Positions 18,254 through 27,090 of a DNA stretch of 64,000 bases are shown here, one piece after another. The notes under the pieces are model-generated. The model was not told the origin of the DNA. It did not search any database and saw nothing but the letters and a program-made list of their open reading frames with translations. A program made the position numbers and the translations under genes. Each line of letters starts with the position of its first letter. Position 1 is the first letter of the stretch. Origin of the DNA: Pseudomonadota bacterium (GTDB taxonomy: Bacteria > Desulfobacterota > Desulfobacteria > Desulfobacterales > Desulfolunaceae); the NCBI GenBank assembly GCA_018818835.1, contig JAHIRD010000159.1, positions 60,649-124,648 on the forward strand, given 5' to 3'.

Positions 18254-20608
18254 TTGATGAACCGTTTTATAGATTTAATCGTATCCCGATACAAATCCGT
18301 ATTGGTCCTTATCCTTTTGTTGACCGTGGTCTTGGGATCTTTTTGCAGAAATATCAGTTTCAACCATACAGCGGATGTCTATTTTAAGCATAATGATCCA
18401 AAGCTGCTCGAATACAACGAATTTCAAGATATTTTCGGCAATGAGGAACTGGGATTAATCATATTTGAAGACGAACATATTTTCTCAAACGAGGTCCTTG
18501 GGATTATCAGAGAAATATCTCAAAACATCGAGAAACTGGACCGCGTGGACAGGGTATACAGCATTACCCAACAGGATGAATCCATTACAGAAGACGACAC
18601 CTTAGGCAGCAGGAAGATCGTTCCGGAAGGTCAACTCTCGGATGACACTCTATCCATGGTCAAAGACAGAGTTTTGGGCAACAAAAGTATCGTGGGCCGC
18701 CTTATATCTAAAAACGGAAATCTTGCAGCCATTGCCTTTGAGCTGTCACGGCAAAGTGATTCCAATCAAAAAATCATCCTTATGGAAAATATCAGAGCCA
18801 TGTCTGAAACATTAGCCGGAGACAGGCTTAAACTCCATTTTAACGGTGTGCCATTCTTCGAATCCGAGGAAAACAAACTCACGGTGGAGGATCTAACGGT
18901 CATCCTCCCCATGATGATTCTCCTTTCGGGAACGGTGATTCTATTCTTATTCAGAAGTCTTACCATAAACACCATATGCTTTTTGACCCTTCTTATTATC
19001 AACGTCATTGTTATGGGATTGTTTTCATTGGCAAAAGAATCCATAAACATTGTGACCTCCATTATGGCTGCCGTCCTGATCAATGTATCCATGGCAGATT
19101 TGATTCATTTCATTGCACATTATAAGGATGAGTTAATTGAGAACAACAATGACTCTGTCCGTTCCGTTTCCTGCACCATTAAAGCAATCTGGCAACCCTG
19201 CTTGTTTACCAGTCTGACAACCGCTGTGGGTTTTGTATCTTTTCTCACGGCAACCATCAGACCCATCCAAATCCTGGGCCTTTACACGGCAATTGGCACC
19301 ATGATCGCCTTTGTCATGACCATCACATTCTTCCCTGCAACCCTTTTACTACTGACCCGTAAGAACAGTAAAATCAAGGCATCAGGCCCGGATGAACATT
19401 CTTCATTGAAAAAAAATCCTATAATAAAACTACTGGCCTTTATAGGAGAATTTACAATAAAACGCGCAACGTTCATCAGGGTTGCATCGGTTGTCATTGT
19501 GGCCGTATCCATCTTCGGCATTTCAAAAGTCACCTTTAAATCGAACACCATGAATGTTTTCAAAGAAGATAACCAGATGGTCGTTGATTTAAAGTTTATT
19601 GAAAAAAATCTGGGCGGAACCATGAACTCGGAAGTTGTTGTGACAGCAAACTCGGAGAAAAATGATTTCTCAAACCCGGATAGCCTTGCTAAAATCGAAG
19701 AAATTCAGTCCTATTTTGAAACTCTCAAAGAGAGAAAATTCATTTCATCGTCTTTTTCCATCAATAATTATTTCAAAGAGGTAAACAAGGCATTTAACAA
19801 CGATGACGATCAATTCTACACCCTGCCTAAAACCAAGGAAACACTCATTGATTACTTTGAGATTGGAGATTCGGTAACCATTAACAGATTCATTTCAAGG
19901 GATAAGAAAAAGGCACGGATAACCTATCAGATATTCAACAATGCCCTTGAAAAAAGAAATGAATACATGGCTGAAATCGATTATAACATCAAAAAAATCC
20001 TTGGCCCGGACTACTCCTATATCATTACAGGAACAAGCAATTTATGGAGCTCTCTTGACAGCAACCTCAAAGAGAGTTTCATGTCCAGCTTCATTTTCGC
20101 ATGTATCGTTATTTTTCTGATGATGATCTATGTTTGCAAAGGCTTAAAGCTTGCAATCTTGAGTATGGTCCCGAACACCGTCCCGATCCTTTTGACCATC
20201 GGTTTAATGGGATGGCTTAACATTCCCTTTGACACCTTAACGGTCATGATCGTCTGTGTGACATTGGGAATCAATGTCGATGATACGGTCCACTTTATTG
20301 TATGGTTTAAACGGAACATTGCATCGGGTCTGTCCGTTGAATCGTCGCTTCTCATGACATATAAAAATGTCGGTACGTCGATTATCAGTACATCCATTAT
20401 CTTGGCAATGGGCTTCGTCATACTCAGCTTCGGTTCCTATTTACCCTATCAAACCTTTGGTTTGCTGACGGCTTTCAATATTATAATGGCTTTATTAGCC
20501 GATCTGTTTTTACTGCCATCACTTATACTTTTTTTCGAAAAATCAAACACATTAGCGACTGAAAATTTTTCAACCGAAGAACTTGCTCGTGTCACAGAGA
20601 ATATATAA
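18254..20608 (+). CDS. RND-superfamily (MMPL-type) lipid exporter
   Basis: A 784-residue inner-membrane RND permease. The layout is the duplicated RND plan: one membrane helix (about residues 13-30), a large periplasmic domain to about 215, five helices to about 370, then helix (about 405-425), second periplasmic domain to about 610, and five more helices. Typical segments are GVPFFESEENKLTVEDL, MADLIHFIAHYKDEL and CVTLGINVDDTVHFIVWFK, the last two being equivalent positions in the two halves. The MMPL and HpnN branches of this family export lipids, so export of the locus product across the inner membrane is a reasonable inference. It starts 118 bases after pfaC, behind the palindrome, with an AGGAG just before the start. 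No partner membrane-fusion protein is encoded nearby. Confidence 0.88.
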   Translation: MMNRFIDLIVSRYKSVLVLILLLTVVLGSFCRNISFNHTADVYFKHNDPKLLEYNEFQDIFGNEELGLIIFEDEHIFSNEVLGIIREISQNIEKLDRVDRVYSITQQDESITEDDTLGSRKIVPEGQLSDDTLSMVKDRVLGNKSIVGRLISKNGNLAAIAFELSRQSDSNQKIILMENIRAMSETLAGDRLKLHFNGVPFFESEENKLTVEDLTVILPMMILLSGTVILFLFRSLTINTICFLTLLIINVIVMGLFSLAKESINIVTSIMAAVLINVSMADLIHFIAHYKDELIENNNDSVRSVSCTIKAIWQPCLFTSLTTAVGFVSFLTATIRPIQILGLYTAIGTMIAFVMTITFFPATLLLLTRKNSKIKASGPDEHSSLKKNPIIKLLAFIGEFTIKRATFIRVASVVIVAVSIFGISKVTFKSNTMNVFKEDNQMVVDLKFIEKNLGGTMNSEVVVTANSEKNDFSNPDSLAKIEEIQSYFETLKERKFISSSFSINNYFKEVNKAFNNDDDQFYTLPKTKETLIDYFEIGDSVTINRFISRDKKKARITYQIFNNALEKRNEYMAEIDYNIKKILGPDYSYIITGTSNLWSSLDSNLKESFMSSFIFACIVIFLMMIYVCKGLKLAILSMVPNTVPILLTIGLMGWLNIPFDTLTVMIVCVTLGINVDDTVHFIVWFKRNIASGLSVESSLLMTYKNVGTSIISTSIILAMGFVILSFGSYLPYQTFGLLTAFNIIMALLADLFLLPSLILFFEKSNTLATENFSTEELARVTENI

Positions 20609-20671
20609 GGAAATGCCCATTTTATCGGGGCGAACGTATAATTAATTTTTTCATCATAGTCAGGAAAAACA

Positions 20672-21238
20672 ATGAAAGATAATTTAAACGATAATCATCA
20701 TGAACACGTCATCATGCAGGATGGTTGCCGTTGTCCTGAGACCCCACCCTGGCACCCCAACGTCAGCAAGATTACGGCGGTACCGATTCTGTTATTCTTT
20801 GGTATCGGTGCCTATGGCATGGCAAAGTTGGGCTATATGTATTTTTTAGGATGGTTTATCCTGGCAGCAATAAAAATCTACGGAATTCGTTATTTTGTAT
20901 GTGCCAGGTGTCCCTATTACGGAAAAAATTGTTCGTCATTTTTTGGCAAGCTTGTCACCTTTATGCACAAAAAACAGGAAAATAAATCCATGGTCATCGG
21001 CCTGTGGATCGATACCCTTTTCTGGGGCATCATATTTATTTATCCTCTCTATTATTTTTTGAAATATAAAATGTATGTACTCACGATGTTATATTGTTTC
21101 GCATGTTTTCTTATGGTGAGCATATTAACCCGATTAGCCTGTTCAATATGCCCTTTGACCATCTGCCCCGTTGGGAAAATGTCTCGAATAACGTGGCGTA
21201 TTTTAGGAATAAAACCAAAAGGAACCCAACAAAAATAA
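20672..21238 (+). CDS. Cysteine-cluster membrane protein, copy A
   Basis: A 188-residue membrane protein of a family I do not recognise. It has four hydrophobic segments (about residues 34-52, 55-72, 112-130 and 138-160) and conserved cysteine patterns: CARCPYYGKNCS near residue 76, and CSICPLTICPVG near 165. A shorter QDGCRCPETPPWHP stretch lies near the N-terminus. The spacing suggests metal or Fe-S ligation at the membrane surface. A clear paralog with the same motifs lies at 29388, inside the same locus, so the pair probably serves the pathway, perhaps as electron donor or scaffold for a membrane-bound lipid-modifying step. It follows the exporter by 63 bases and precedes the ligase/oxoamine synthase by 36. 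Function unknown. Confidence 0.75.
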   Translation: MKDNLNDNHHEHVIMQDGCRCPETPPWHPNVSKITAVPILLFFGIGAYGMAKLGYMYFLGWFILAAIKIYGIRYFVCARCPYYGKNCSSFFGKLVTFMHKKQENKSMVIGLWIDTLFWGIIFIYPLYYFLKYKMYVLTMLYCFACFLMVSILTRLACSICPLTICPVGKMSRITWRILGIKPKGTQQK

Positions 21239-21274
21239 TAGAGGAATAAATTAATAATAAGGAGGATGAAGGAA

Positions 21275-24200
21275 ATGAGCTTTACGTATGCGATGACAGA
21301 TACCTTAAATATGAAAAAAATGAGTGACCGAACAACCACAGCCCCTGTGGATCGGTTGGGTCCCCCCTTCCTTGCGGTTACCAAAGGGGCTGCAGGTGGC
21401 AAATTTCAGGTGATGCCCTTGGTTGTAAGAACCCTGCCCAATGTTATAAAATTAACTGCAGCTATATTTCCGGACAAGGGCATCATAAATATAGACGCAA
21501 ATGAAGCAGCCCAGACACAGACCTATGCCGAGCTTTATCATAGCGCCAAGTGTGTGCTGGGTGGCCTTCGAAGCAAGGACTTAAGCCCGGGAGATGAGGT
21601 TGTTCTCCAGGTTGAAGAGCCTTCTGCGTTTTTATCAGCATTCTGGGGAGCGATCCTGGGGGGCTATATTCCTGTCCCCCTGCCAACACCCGAGGATGGC
21701 TCCATGATTGAGAGTGGGGAAAGGCTTGCAAAAGTATGCGGTATTCTTAAGAATCCATGCATCATAACAGACCGGAACCCGGAAGAATTCAAAGATATAA
21801 AAAATTCAAAGGTTCATGTTTTTTCAGATCTTCGATGGGCGTTTCCTCCTGAGAAAAAAATCCACCGTCCCAAATCAGATGACACAGCCATGCTCATGTT
21901 TTCCTCAGGAGCCACCGGAGATCCCAAGGGCGTGATTCTCACCCATAAGAATCTCCTGTCCGCCCTGGAATTAGGTGCCATGCATTTCGCGGATGTCCCA
22001 GCCAACGATTTTCGAACAGTGGCACTTGGCTTTAATTCACATGTTGTCCGGCGAAAATTATTCAAAAAAAACAAAACCAATCCATCAAATAAATCAGAAA
22101 CAAATCTGTCGGACTCCTTTGTGGGCAGCATGTTAAACAGCACAAAGCCAGGCAAATATGTTCTCGATTCATTTCTGATGATTAAGGGTGACAGGGTTTC
22201 GGCAAATCTGAATATGGGTTTCGATGATATCATTCTGGGGAACTGGATGCCCTATTCCCATGTCATCGGCATCATCATGTTTCACCTGGGGCCCTTGATC
22301 AACGGCATGAACCAGATCACCATCAAACCCAAGCTTTTTATCGAAAATCCTGCCCTGTTTCTGAGATTGATTCATCGTTACAGGATATCCTACATTCCCC
22401 TTCCCAATTTCGCCATAAAATGGCTGACCACCCAGATCACGGAAGAGAATATGAAAGGGATTGATTTATCCTGTATCAAAATGATCGGGAATGGGTCCGA
22501 ACCTGTTTCGGTAACAGCTGCAAGAAAATTCATCGATAAATTCAGCAAATACGGTCTGGATGCAAAGGCCATGTGTTTCGGTTACGGCATGACGGAAACC
22601 GCAAGCGGCATAACAGCCTCAAAGCTATCCGAACTTCCTGTTTTTCATCGTGTGGAAAAAGAGGCGTTTTTCCGGGACAGCAAAATCATCCCAGCCACCT
22701 CGGAAGAAAACAGCATTGATCTCCCTGATCTCGGAGCCCCATGCCAAGGCCTTTCCATCCGCATTGTCGATGATAATGATAATATTGTCCATGAAAATAC
22801 AGTGGGGCATATTCAACTCAGTGGCCCCACCATCACAAAAGGCTATTACAATAATCCTTCGGCAAATGAAGATCTCTTTTGTGATGGCTGGCTGAGAACC
22901 GGCGACATGGGTTTTCTTATCAATGGACAGCTCGTGATTACCGGACGACTGAAAGATATTATCTTTGTTAACGGTCAAAACCTCTACCTCAATGACATTG
23001 AAGATACCATCTCCCAGATACCCGGATTATCCGTGCTTGATCTTGCCACGGTGGGATACAAGAGCCCGGACATGGATACGGAAAGCGTCATCCTGTTTGT
23101 CAAAACCAATGAGCCAAAGGAAGCACTTTGTGTCATGCTCTCTCATATCAACAAAGCGCTTTTGAAAGCCATTGGAATTAAAATTGATATCCTTGTCCCT
23201 GTCAATGAGATCCCCAGAACACATACGGCAAAAATCAAACGGTTTGAGCTTCGTAAACAATTCAAAAACAATGAGTTTACAAACATTGTCACAGCCGATG
23301 ATGCCGCTCAAATGACCGAGTCCCTCGACACCGATCAAAACACCGAGCTGACGAGTACGGAAATCAGCCTCATCGCTATCTGGAAAGAAGTCATTGAAAT
23401 TGAACACATCGGAAAATTTGAAAATTTCTTCAACCTGGGTGGGGATTCACTCAAGGCGACGAAATTAGCTGCACGAATCTGTGAAGAATTCAACATTGAA
23501 CTATCCGTCCAGGTGATATTCGAGCATCAAACAGTGAAGACCATGGCCATTGCCATTGATTCAATTAAAGGCACTGTGAGCATGCCCAAAAATCTTTCAA
23601 CCAATTCCGATGGTTCAAGCACATTCAACAATGATGCTGTATTTGACGGAATGGCCTTCTTTAATCAACTCGATAACTCTCCAATTTATGATAAAACAGA
23701 ATTATTTTCCGCAGCATTCCATCAACAGCTTGCCGATGGTGCCCCGGTCATGAGGGAAGTTATTTCTCCCACCGATACAAACATGGTGATCAAAGACCAT
23801 GTGACCGGCGAGGAAAGAAAGGTTGTGATGTTCGGAGCGAACAACTACCTGGGCCTTGCAAACAATCCCGATGTCAGAAAAAAGATGACAGCCTATATCG
23901 ATGAATTCGGTGTTGGATTGGGTGGCCCCCCCATGGGCAATGGAACAACAACCCTGCACAAAAAACTGGATAAGGCCCTTGCCAGAATGAAAGGAACCGA
24001 AGATGCCGTGATCTACTCATCAGGCTTTGCCGCAAATCTCGGCTGGCTCACGGCTCTTGTCCATAAGAATGACGTGATCATCCATGACGAGCTGGCCCAT
24101 TCATCCATCGTGGAAGGTGCCAGAATTTCAAAGGGTGAAAAGTGGCTGTTTGCCCACAATGATGTGGCTGATCTCGAAAAAGCCCTGATCAAGGCCAAAG

Positions 24201-24883
24201 AATGTGGGAAAGTCAATAAATATGTGGCCATCGAAGGGGTATACTCCATGGACGGTGATGTGCCTCCCCTGGATAAAATCTACGAGATCACCAAGGCCCA
24301 TGGCGGTTTCCTGGTTGTCGACGATGCCCACGGAACTGGCGTCATCGGGAAACATGGCCATGGTATTATCGAATTATTTGGCCTTGAAGGGAAAATTGAC
24401 CTGATCATGGGATCGTTCAGCAAGGCCCTTGCCTCATCCGGTGGTTTTTTGGCAGGAAAGCGATCCGTCATTGATTATCTCAGGTTTTTCTCAAAAACAT
24501 ATCTCTTTTCAGCTTCCCTGGCCCCTGTTCACATTGCTTCCATCCTTGCCGGAATAGAGGTTATGGACGAGAATCCTCAGATGTTCGACACACTTCGAAG
24601 CAATGTGGATTATCTGGTGAAAGGGATGAGAGCCATGGGTCTTGATGTTGAAACCGATTCGGCCATTATTCCCATATACATTCCAAATAACGTCGACATT
24701 GTAAAGCTTTCCCGTGAAATTGAGTTGGCAGGCATTTTTCTCAATACGGTGGTCTTCCCCATCGTCACACGGCCACGGATCCGAGTCAGCGTCATGAGTA
24801 CGCATACCCAGGAGGATATGGACAGTTTACTCCACGTACTCGACACAGTGGGACGTGAATGTGGATTAATGAACAAACAATAA
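21275..24883 (+). CDS. Fatty-acyl-AMP ligase - ACP - alpha-oxoamine synthase fusion
   Basis: A trifunctional protein of 1202 residues. The adenylating domain (about 20-650) has the FSSGATGDPKGV loop, a NWMPYSH core, YGMTETASGIT and TGDMGFL, and resembles fatty-acyl-AMP ligases that load a carrier rather than CoA. A carrier domain (about 690-765) has GGDSLKA with Ser725. The C-terminal 400 residues are a PLP enzyme of the alpha-oxoamine synthase family (serine palmitoyltransferase, BioF, HemA relatives): NNYLGLA, VDDAHGTG and catalytic Lys1050 in GSFSKALASSGG. Expected reaction: acid to acyl-ACP, then decarboxylative condensation with an amino acid to a 2-amino-3-keto product. Start choice: GGAGG sits directly against an ATG at 21266 but nine bases before ATG 21275, so I prefer 21275. 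The amino acid used cannot be told. Confidence 0.9.
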   Translation: MSFTYAMTDTLNMKKMSDRTTTAPVDRLGPPFLAVTKGAAGGKFQVMPLVVRTLPNVIKLTAAIFPDKGIINIDANEAAQTQTYAELYHSAKCVLGGLRSKDLSPGDEVVLQVEEPSAFLSAFWGAILGGYIPVPLPTPEDGSMIESGERLAKVCGILKNPCIITDRNPEEFKDIKNSKVHVFSDLRWAFPPEKKIHRPKSDDTAMLMFSSGATGDPKGVILTHKNLLSALELGAMHFADVPANDFRTVALGFNSHVVRRKLFKKNKTNPSNKSETNLSDSFVGSMLNSTKPGKYVLDSFLMIKGDRVSANLNMGFDDIILGNWMPYSHVIGIIMFHLGPLINGMNQITIKPKLFIENPALFLRLIHRYRISYIPLPNFAIKWLTTQITEENMKGIDLSCIKMIGNGSEPVSVTAARKFIDKFSKYGLDAKAMCFGYGMTETASGITASKLSELPVFHRVEKEAFFRDSKIIPATSEENSIDLPDLGAPCQGLSIRIVDDNDNIVHENTVGHIQLSGPTITKGYYNNPSANEDLFCDGWLRTGDMGFLINGQLVITGRLKDIIFVNGQNLYLNDIEDTISQIPGLSVLDLATVGYKSPDMDTESVILFVKTNEPKEALCVMLSHINKALLKAIGIKIDILVPVNEIPRTHTAKIKRFELRKQFKNNEFTNIVTADDAAQMTESLDTDQNTELTSTEISLIAIWKEVIEIEHIGKFENFFNLGGDSLKATKLAARICEEFNIELSVQVIFEHQTVKTMAIAIDSIKGTVSMPKNLSTNSDGSSTFNNDAVFDGMAFFNQLDNSPIYDKTELFSAAFHQQLADGAPVMREVISPTDTNMVIKDHVTGEERKVVMFGANNYLGLANNPDVRKKMTAYIDEFGVGLGGPPMGNGTTTLHKKLDKALARMKGTEDAVIYSSGFAANLGWLTALVHKNDVIIHDELAHSSIVEGARISKGEKWLFAHNDVADLEKALIKAKECGKVNKYVAIEGVYSMDGDVPPLDKIYEITKAHGGFLVVDDAHGTGVIGKHGHGIIELFGLEGKIDLIMGSFSKALASSGGFLAGKRSVIDYLRFFSKTYLFSASLAPVHIASILAGIEVMDENPQMFDTLRSNVDYLVKGMRAMGLDVETDSAIIPIYIPNNVDIVKLSREIELAGIFLNTVVFPIVTRPRIRVSVMSTHTQEDMDSLLHVLDTVGRECGLMNKQ

Positions 24884-24961
24884 ACAATGCATCCGATTTT
24901 TTAAGTTATTCATTGTCCGGATTGAAAACGTACAATGAATAACTAAAAATCATAAAAAAGA

Positions 24962-24978
24962 GCCAGGAAGATCCTGGC
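24962..24978. terminator. Small hairpin after the oxoamine synthase
   Basis: A GCCAGGA/TCCTGGC stem of seven pairs with a three-base loop, followed after four bases by a short TTTT. It lies 78 bases after the stop and 75 bases before the UbiA gene. It may be a weak or partial terminator within the operon; the T-run is too short to be sure. Confidence 0.4.
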
Positions 24979-25052
24979 ATCGTTTTAACGCCAAGTAAGG
25001 ATATGACATCAATGATAGTTATTTTTGATATTTTCAAATGAGGAGATTCTAA

Positions 25053-26078
25053 ATGAATGTAAAAGACACATGTTATGACAACCATTCTTCTGTTACGCCT
25101 TTTCCGGTCTATCATTTTGAATTCTGGAAAAAATATTGGATTCACATGCGCCCATATCTTTTATTCATATCAGGGACAGCAGCCCTGGTGGGTATGGCCC
25201 ATATTCCGGATACGAACTATTTTCATCTTTTATTGGTATTTCCGTCTTTTTTTCTTTCCTATGGTGTATGCCAGGCCATGACCGATGTGTTTCAAACCGA
25301 TACCGATGCCATATCCTCACCCTACAGGCCCCTGGTCAGGGGTGAAATAACCAAGAAGGCCGTCTTCCTGGTAAGTTTTGTGCTCATCACAAGTGGCGGG
25401 CTTGTCATGGCCTATATCAATCCCTGGCTCCTGGCGCCATGTTTTGTACTGGTTCTGGGGCTGTCAACCTATGTCTTTTTCAAACGGACCTGGTGGGGAG
25501 GACCTCCATGGAATTCATGGATTGCTGCAATGATACCCGTTGGAGGACGAATGATGGATCCCAATTTTGATGTCATGAAATCATTTTTCCCACCAAACGA
25601 AGCGTCATTGCCCATGTTCTATACGGTACTTCTTGTCTTCTTCGCCTATTGCAATTTTGTTGTGGCCGGATATTTCAAGGATATCTCAGCAGACCGTGCA
25701 ACAAATTACAACACCTTCCAGGTCAGATTCGGTTGGTTTGCCAGTGCAATTTACAGTGATATTTTAGCCGCTCTATCCATCATCTTTACCTTTTTGGCCA
25801 TTCAACCTGTTTTGAAACAGGGCGGATTCGCGGCAACGGCAAGTCTGTCACTTCTTATCTTTACGGCCATATTAAATATCATCGCACAAATACAGCTGCA
25901 CATCATCCGTGACGAGGAAAAATCCAACGGCCCCATCGCAACGGTCGTTAGATCGTTCATCTTATACTGCTCAGCCATTATCATCGCGTTCAAACCGGAT
26001 TGGATACCTTTTCTTTTGATCAATTACATCCTGTTTGAAATGGTTCTAAAGGCAAGACCTGAAAAAACTCAGGTTTAA
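25053..26078 (+). CDS. UbiA-superfamily prenyl/lipid transferase
   Basis: A 341-residue polytopic membrane enzyme with about nine hydrophobic helices. The first Asp-rich motif of the UbiA superfamily is read as DVFQTDTDAISSPYRPL (about residues 81-97), and the second as KDISADRATNY (about 209-219). The RPLVRGEI that follows the first motif is like the RP..GxI context seen in many UbiA members. UbiA enzymes transfer a prenyl or similar group from a diphosphate donor, using Mg2+ held by the two Asp motifs. The acceptor and donor here are unknown. In this locus it may act on a lipid diphosphate made by the next two genes, which is inference. The ATG follows GAGGAG with good spacing. Confidence 0.8.
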   Translation: MNVKDTCYDNHSSVTPFPVYHFEFWKKYWIHMRPYLLFISGTAALVGMAHIPDTNYFHLLLVFPSFFLSYGVCQAMTDVFQTDTDAISSPYRPLVRGEITKKAVFLVSFVLITSGGLVMAYINPWLLAPCFVLVLGLSTYVFFKRTWWGGPPWNSWIAAMIPVGGRMMDPNFDVMKSFFPPNEASLPMFYTVLLVFFAYCNFVVAGYFKDISADRATNYNTFQVRFGWFASAIYSDILAALSIIFTFLAIQPVLKQGGFAATASLSLLIFTAILNIIAQIQLHIIRDEEKSNGPIATVVRSFILYCSAIIIAFKPDWIPFLLINYILFEMVLKARPEKTQV

Positions 26079-26087
26079 ACATATAAC

Positions 26088-26127
26088 CCCATAGCCTTGC
26101 GTCTCAATTGAGCCGCAAGGCTATGGG
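26088..26127. terminator. Strong palindromic hairpin between UbiA and lipid-kinase genes
   Basis: A 14-pair perfect stem (CCCATAGCCTTGCG and complement) closed by a loop that itself contains the palindrome CTCAATTGAG. It begins ten bases after the UbiA stop. There is no T-run, so it is not a standard intrinsic terminator. It may stall polymerase, protect upstream mRNA or be a protein site. Confidence 0.6.
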
Positions 26128-26157
26128 ACACAATCATAAAAACATTAGGCAACCAAA

Positions 26158-27090
26158 ATGATCATTTATTTGAATCCAGCCGTTAATAATCACACCGGCC
26201 GAAAAAAACTCAGCAAGATTTATGATGATCTTCGCGCAAAAGTAAAAAAAATGGGCTCAGATATTGTCATTGAAGATATTCCAAGAAATCCACTGGACTC
26301 TCTGAACAAACATATTGAGATGGGGGAAAAAACATTTATAGCCGGTGGAGGGGATGGAACGGTTCATTCATTGGCAAACGCGATGATGGAACTCCCTGAG
26401 GCAACACGAAACGCCGTTGCGTTTGGCGCAATAGGCTTGGGTTCCAGCAATGATTTTCACAAACCCATGATAAAACCGAATATGATTAAGGGAATACCTG
26501 TTAAAATAGATTTTACAAACCCCATTAAACATAATATTGCCCAGGCAGACTACATCACGGAGAATGATCAATCCGCATCGGAATATTTCATTATAAATGG
26601 CAGCATGGGAGCCACAGCAGATATCAACCAAATGTTTAACAACTGCGATAAAATATCCAGCTGGTTGAAGCCCAAATGGGTGTGCGGGTGTATCTACTAT
26701 TGCGGTTTAAATGTATTTATCAAATATAAAAACTTTAAAGCGAAACTGGAAATCCATGGGGAAGACCATCATACAAAGATTTCAAATCTTGGTTTTCTTA
26801 TTTACCCTAATTTTGCCGGAGACTTTAAATACGATACCGAAGTCACGCCTCAAAGTGATTATTTTTGTGTGAATCTTTCCGAGAACATGAATAAAGCCGA
26901 GCAATTCATCTCAACCTTCAATCTTTGGAGGCATAAGTTTCTCAACCGGCCAAAAACAAAATCGTGGAATGCAAAAGAAGTTGAAGTCAACGTCGATGAA
27001 AAAACAACCTTTGAGATGGACGGAGAGGTCCGAATGGTTAAAAAAGTTAATATTAAATTGATAAAAGGCGGGTTAACCGTATGTCAATAG
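26158..27090 (+). CDS. Diacylglycerol/sphingosine-kinase-family lipid kinase
   Basis: A 310-residue cytoplasmic or membrane-peripheral kinase of the DAGK catalytic family (DgkB, YegS, sphingosine kinase). It shows the start motif LNPAVNNHTGRKKL, the nucleotide-binding GGGDGTVHSLANAM near residue 62, and GAIGLGSSNDFHKP, the equivalent of the family's P.GTxNDFA segment. The C-terminal beta region ends with EMDGEVR, as in bacterial members (usually D-G-E). The family moves the gamma-phosphate of ATP to a lipid hydroxyl. Next to an oxoamine synthase, a long-chain amino alcohol is an attractive substrate, but diacylglycerol cannot be excluded. Its last ten bases overlap the ThiL-like gene, a sign of translational coupling. 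No good Shine-Dalgarno precedes the ATG; the palindrome at 26088 lies just upstream. Confidence 0.85.
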   Translation: MIIYLNPAVNNHTGRKKLSKIYDDLRAKVKKMGSDIVIEDIPRNPLDSLNKHIEMGEKTFIAGGGDGTVHSLANAMMELPEATRNAVAFGAIGLGSSNDFHKPMIKPNMIKGIPVKIDFTNPIKHNIAQADYITENDQSASEYFIINGSMGATADINQMFNNCDKISSWLKPKWVCGCIYYCGLNVFIKYKNFKAKLEIHGEDHHTKISNLGFLIYPNFAGDFKYDTEVTPQSDYFCVNLSENMNKAEQFISTFNLWRHKFLNRPKTKSWNAKEVEVNVDEKTTFEMDGEVRMVKKVNIKLIKGGLTVCQ

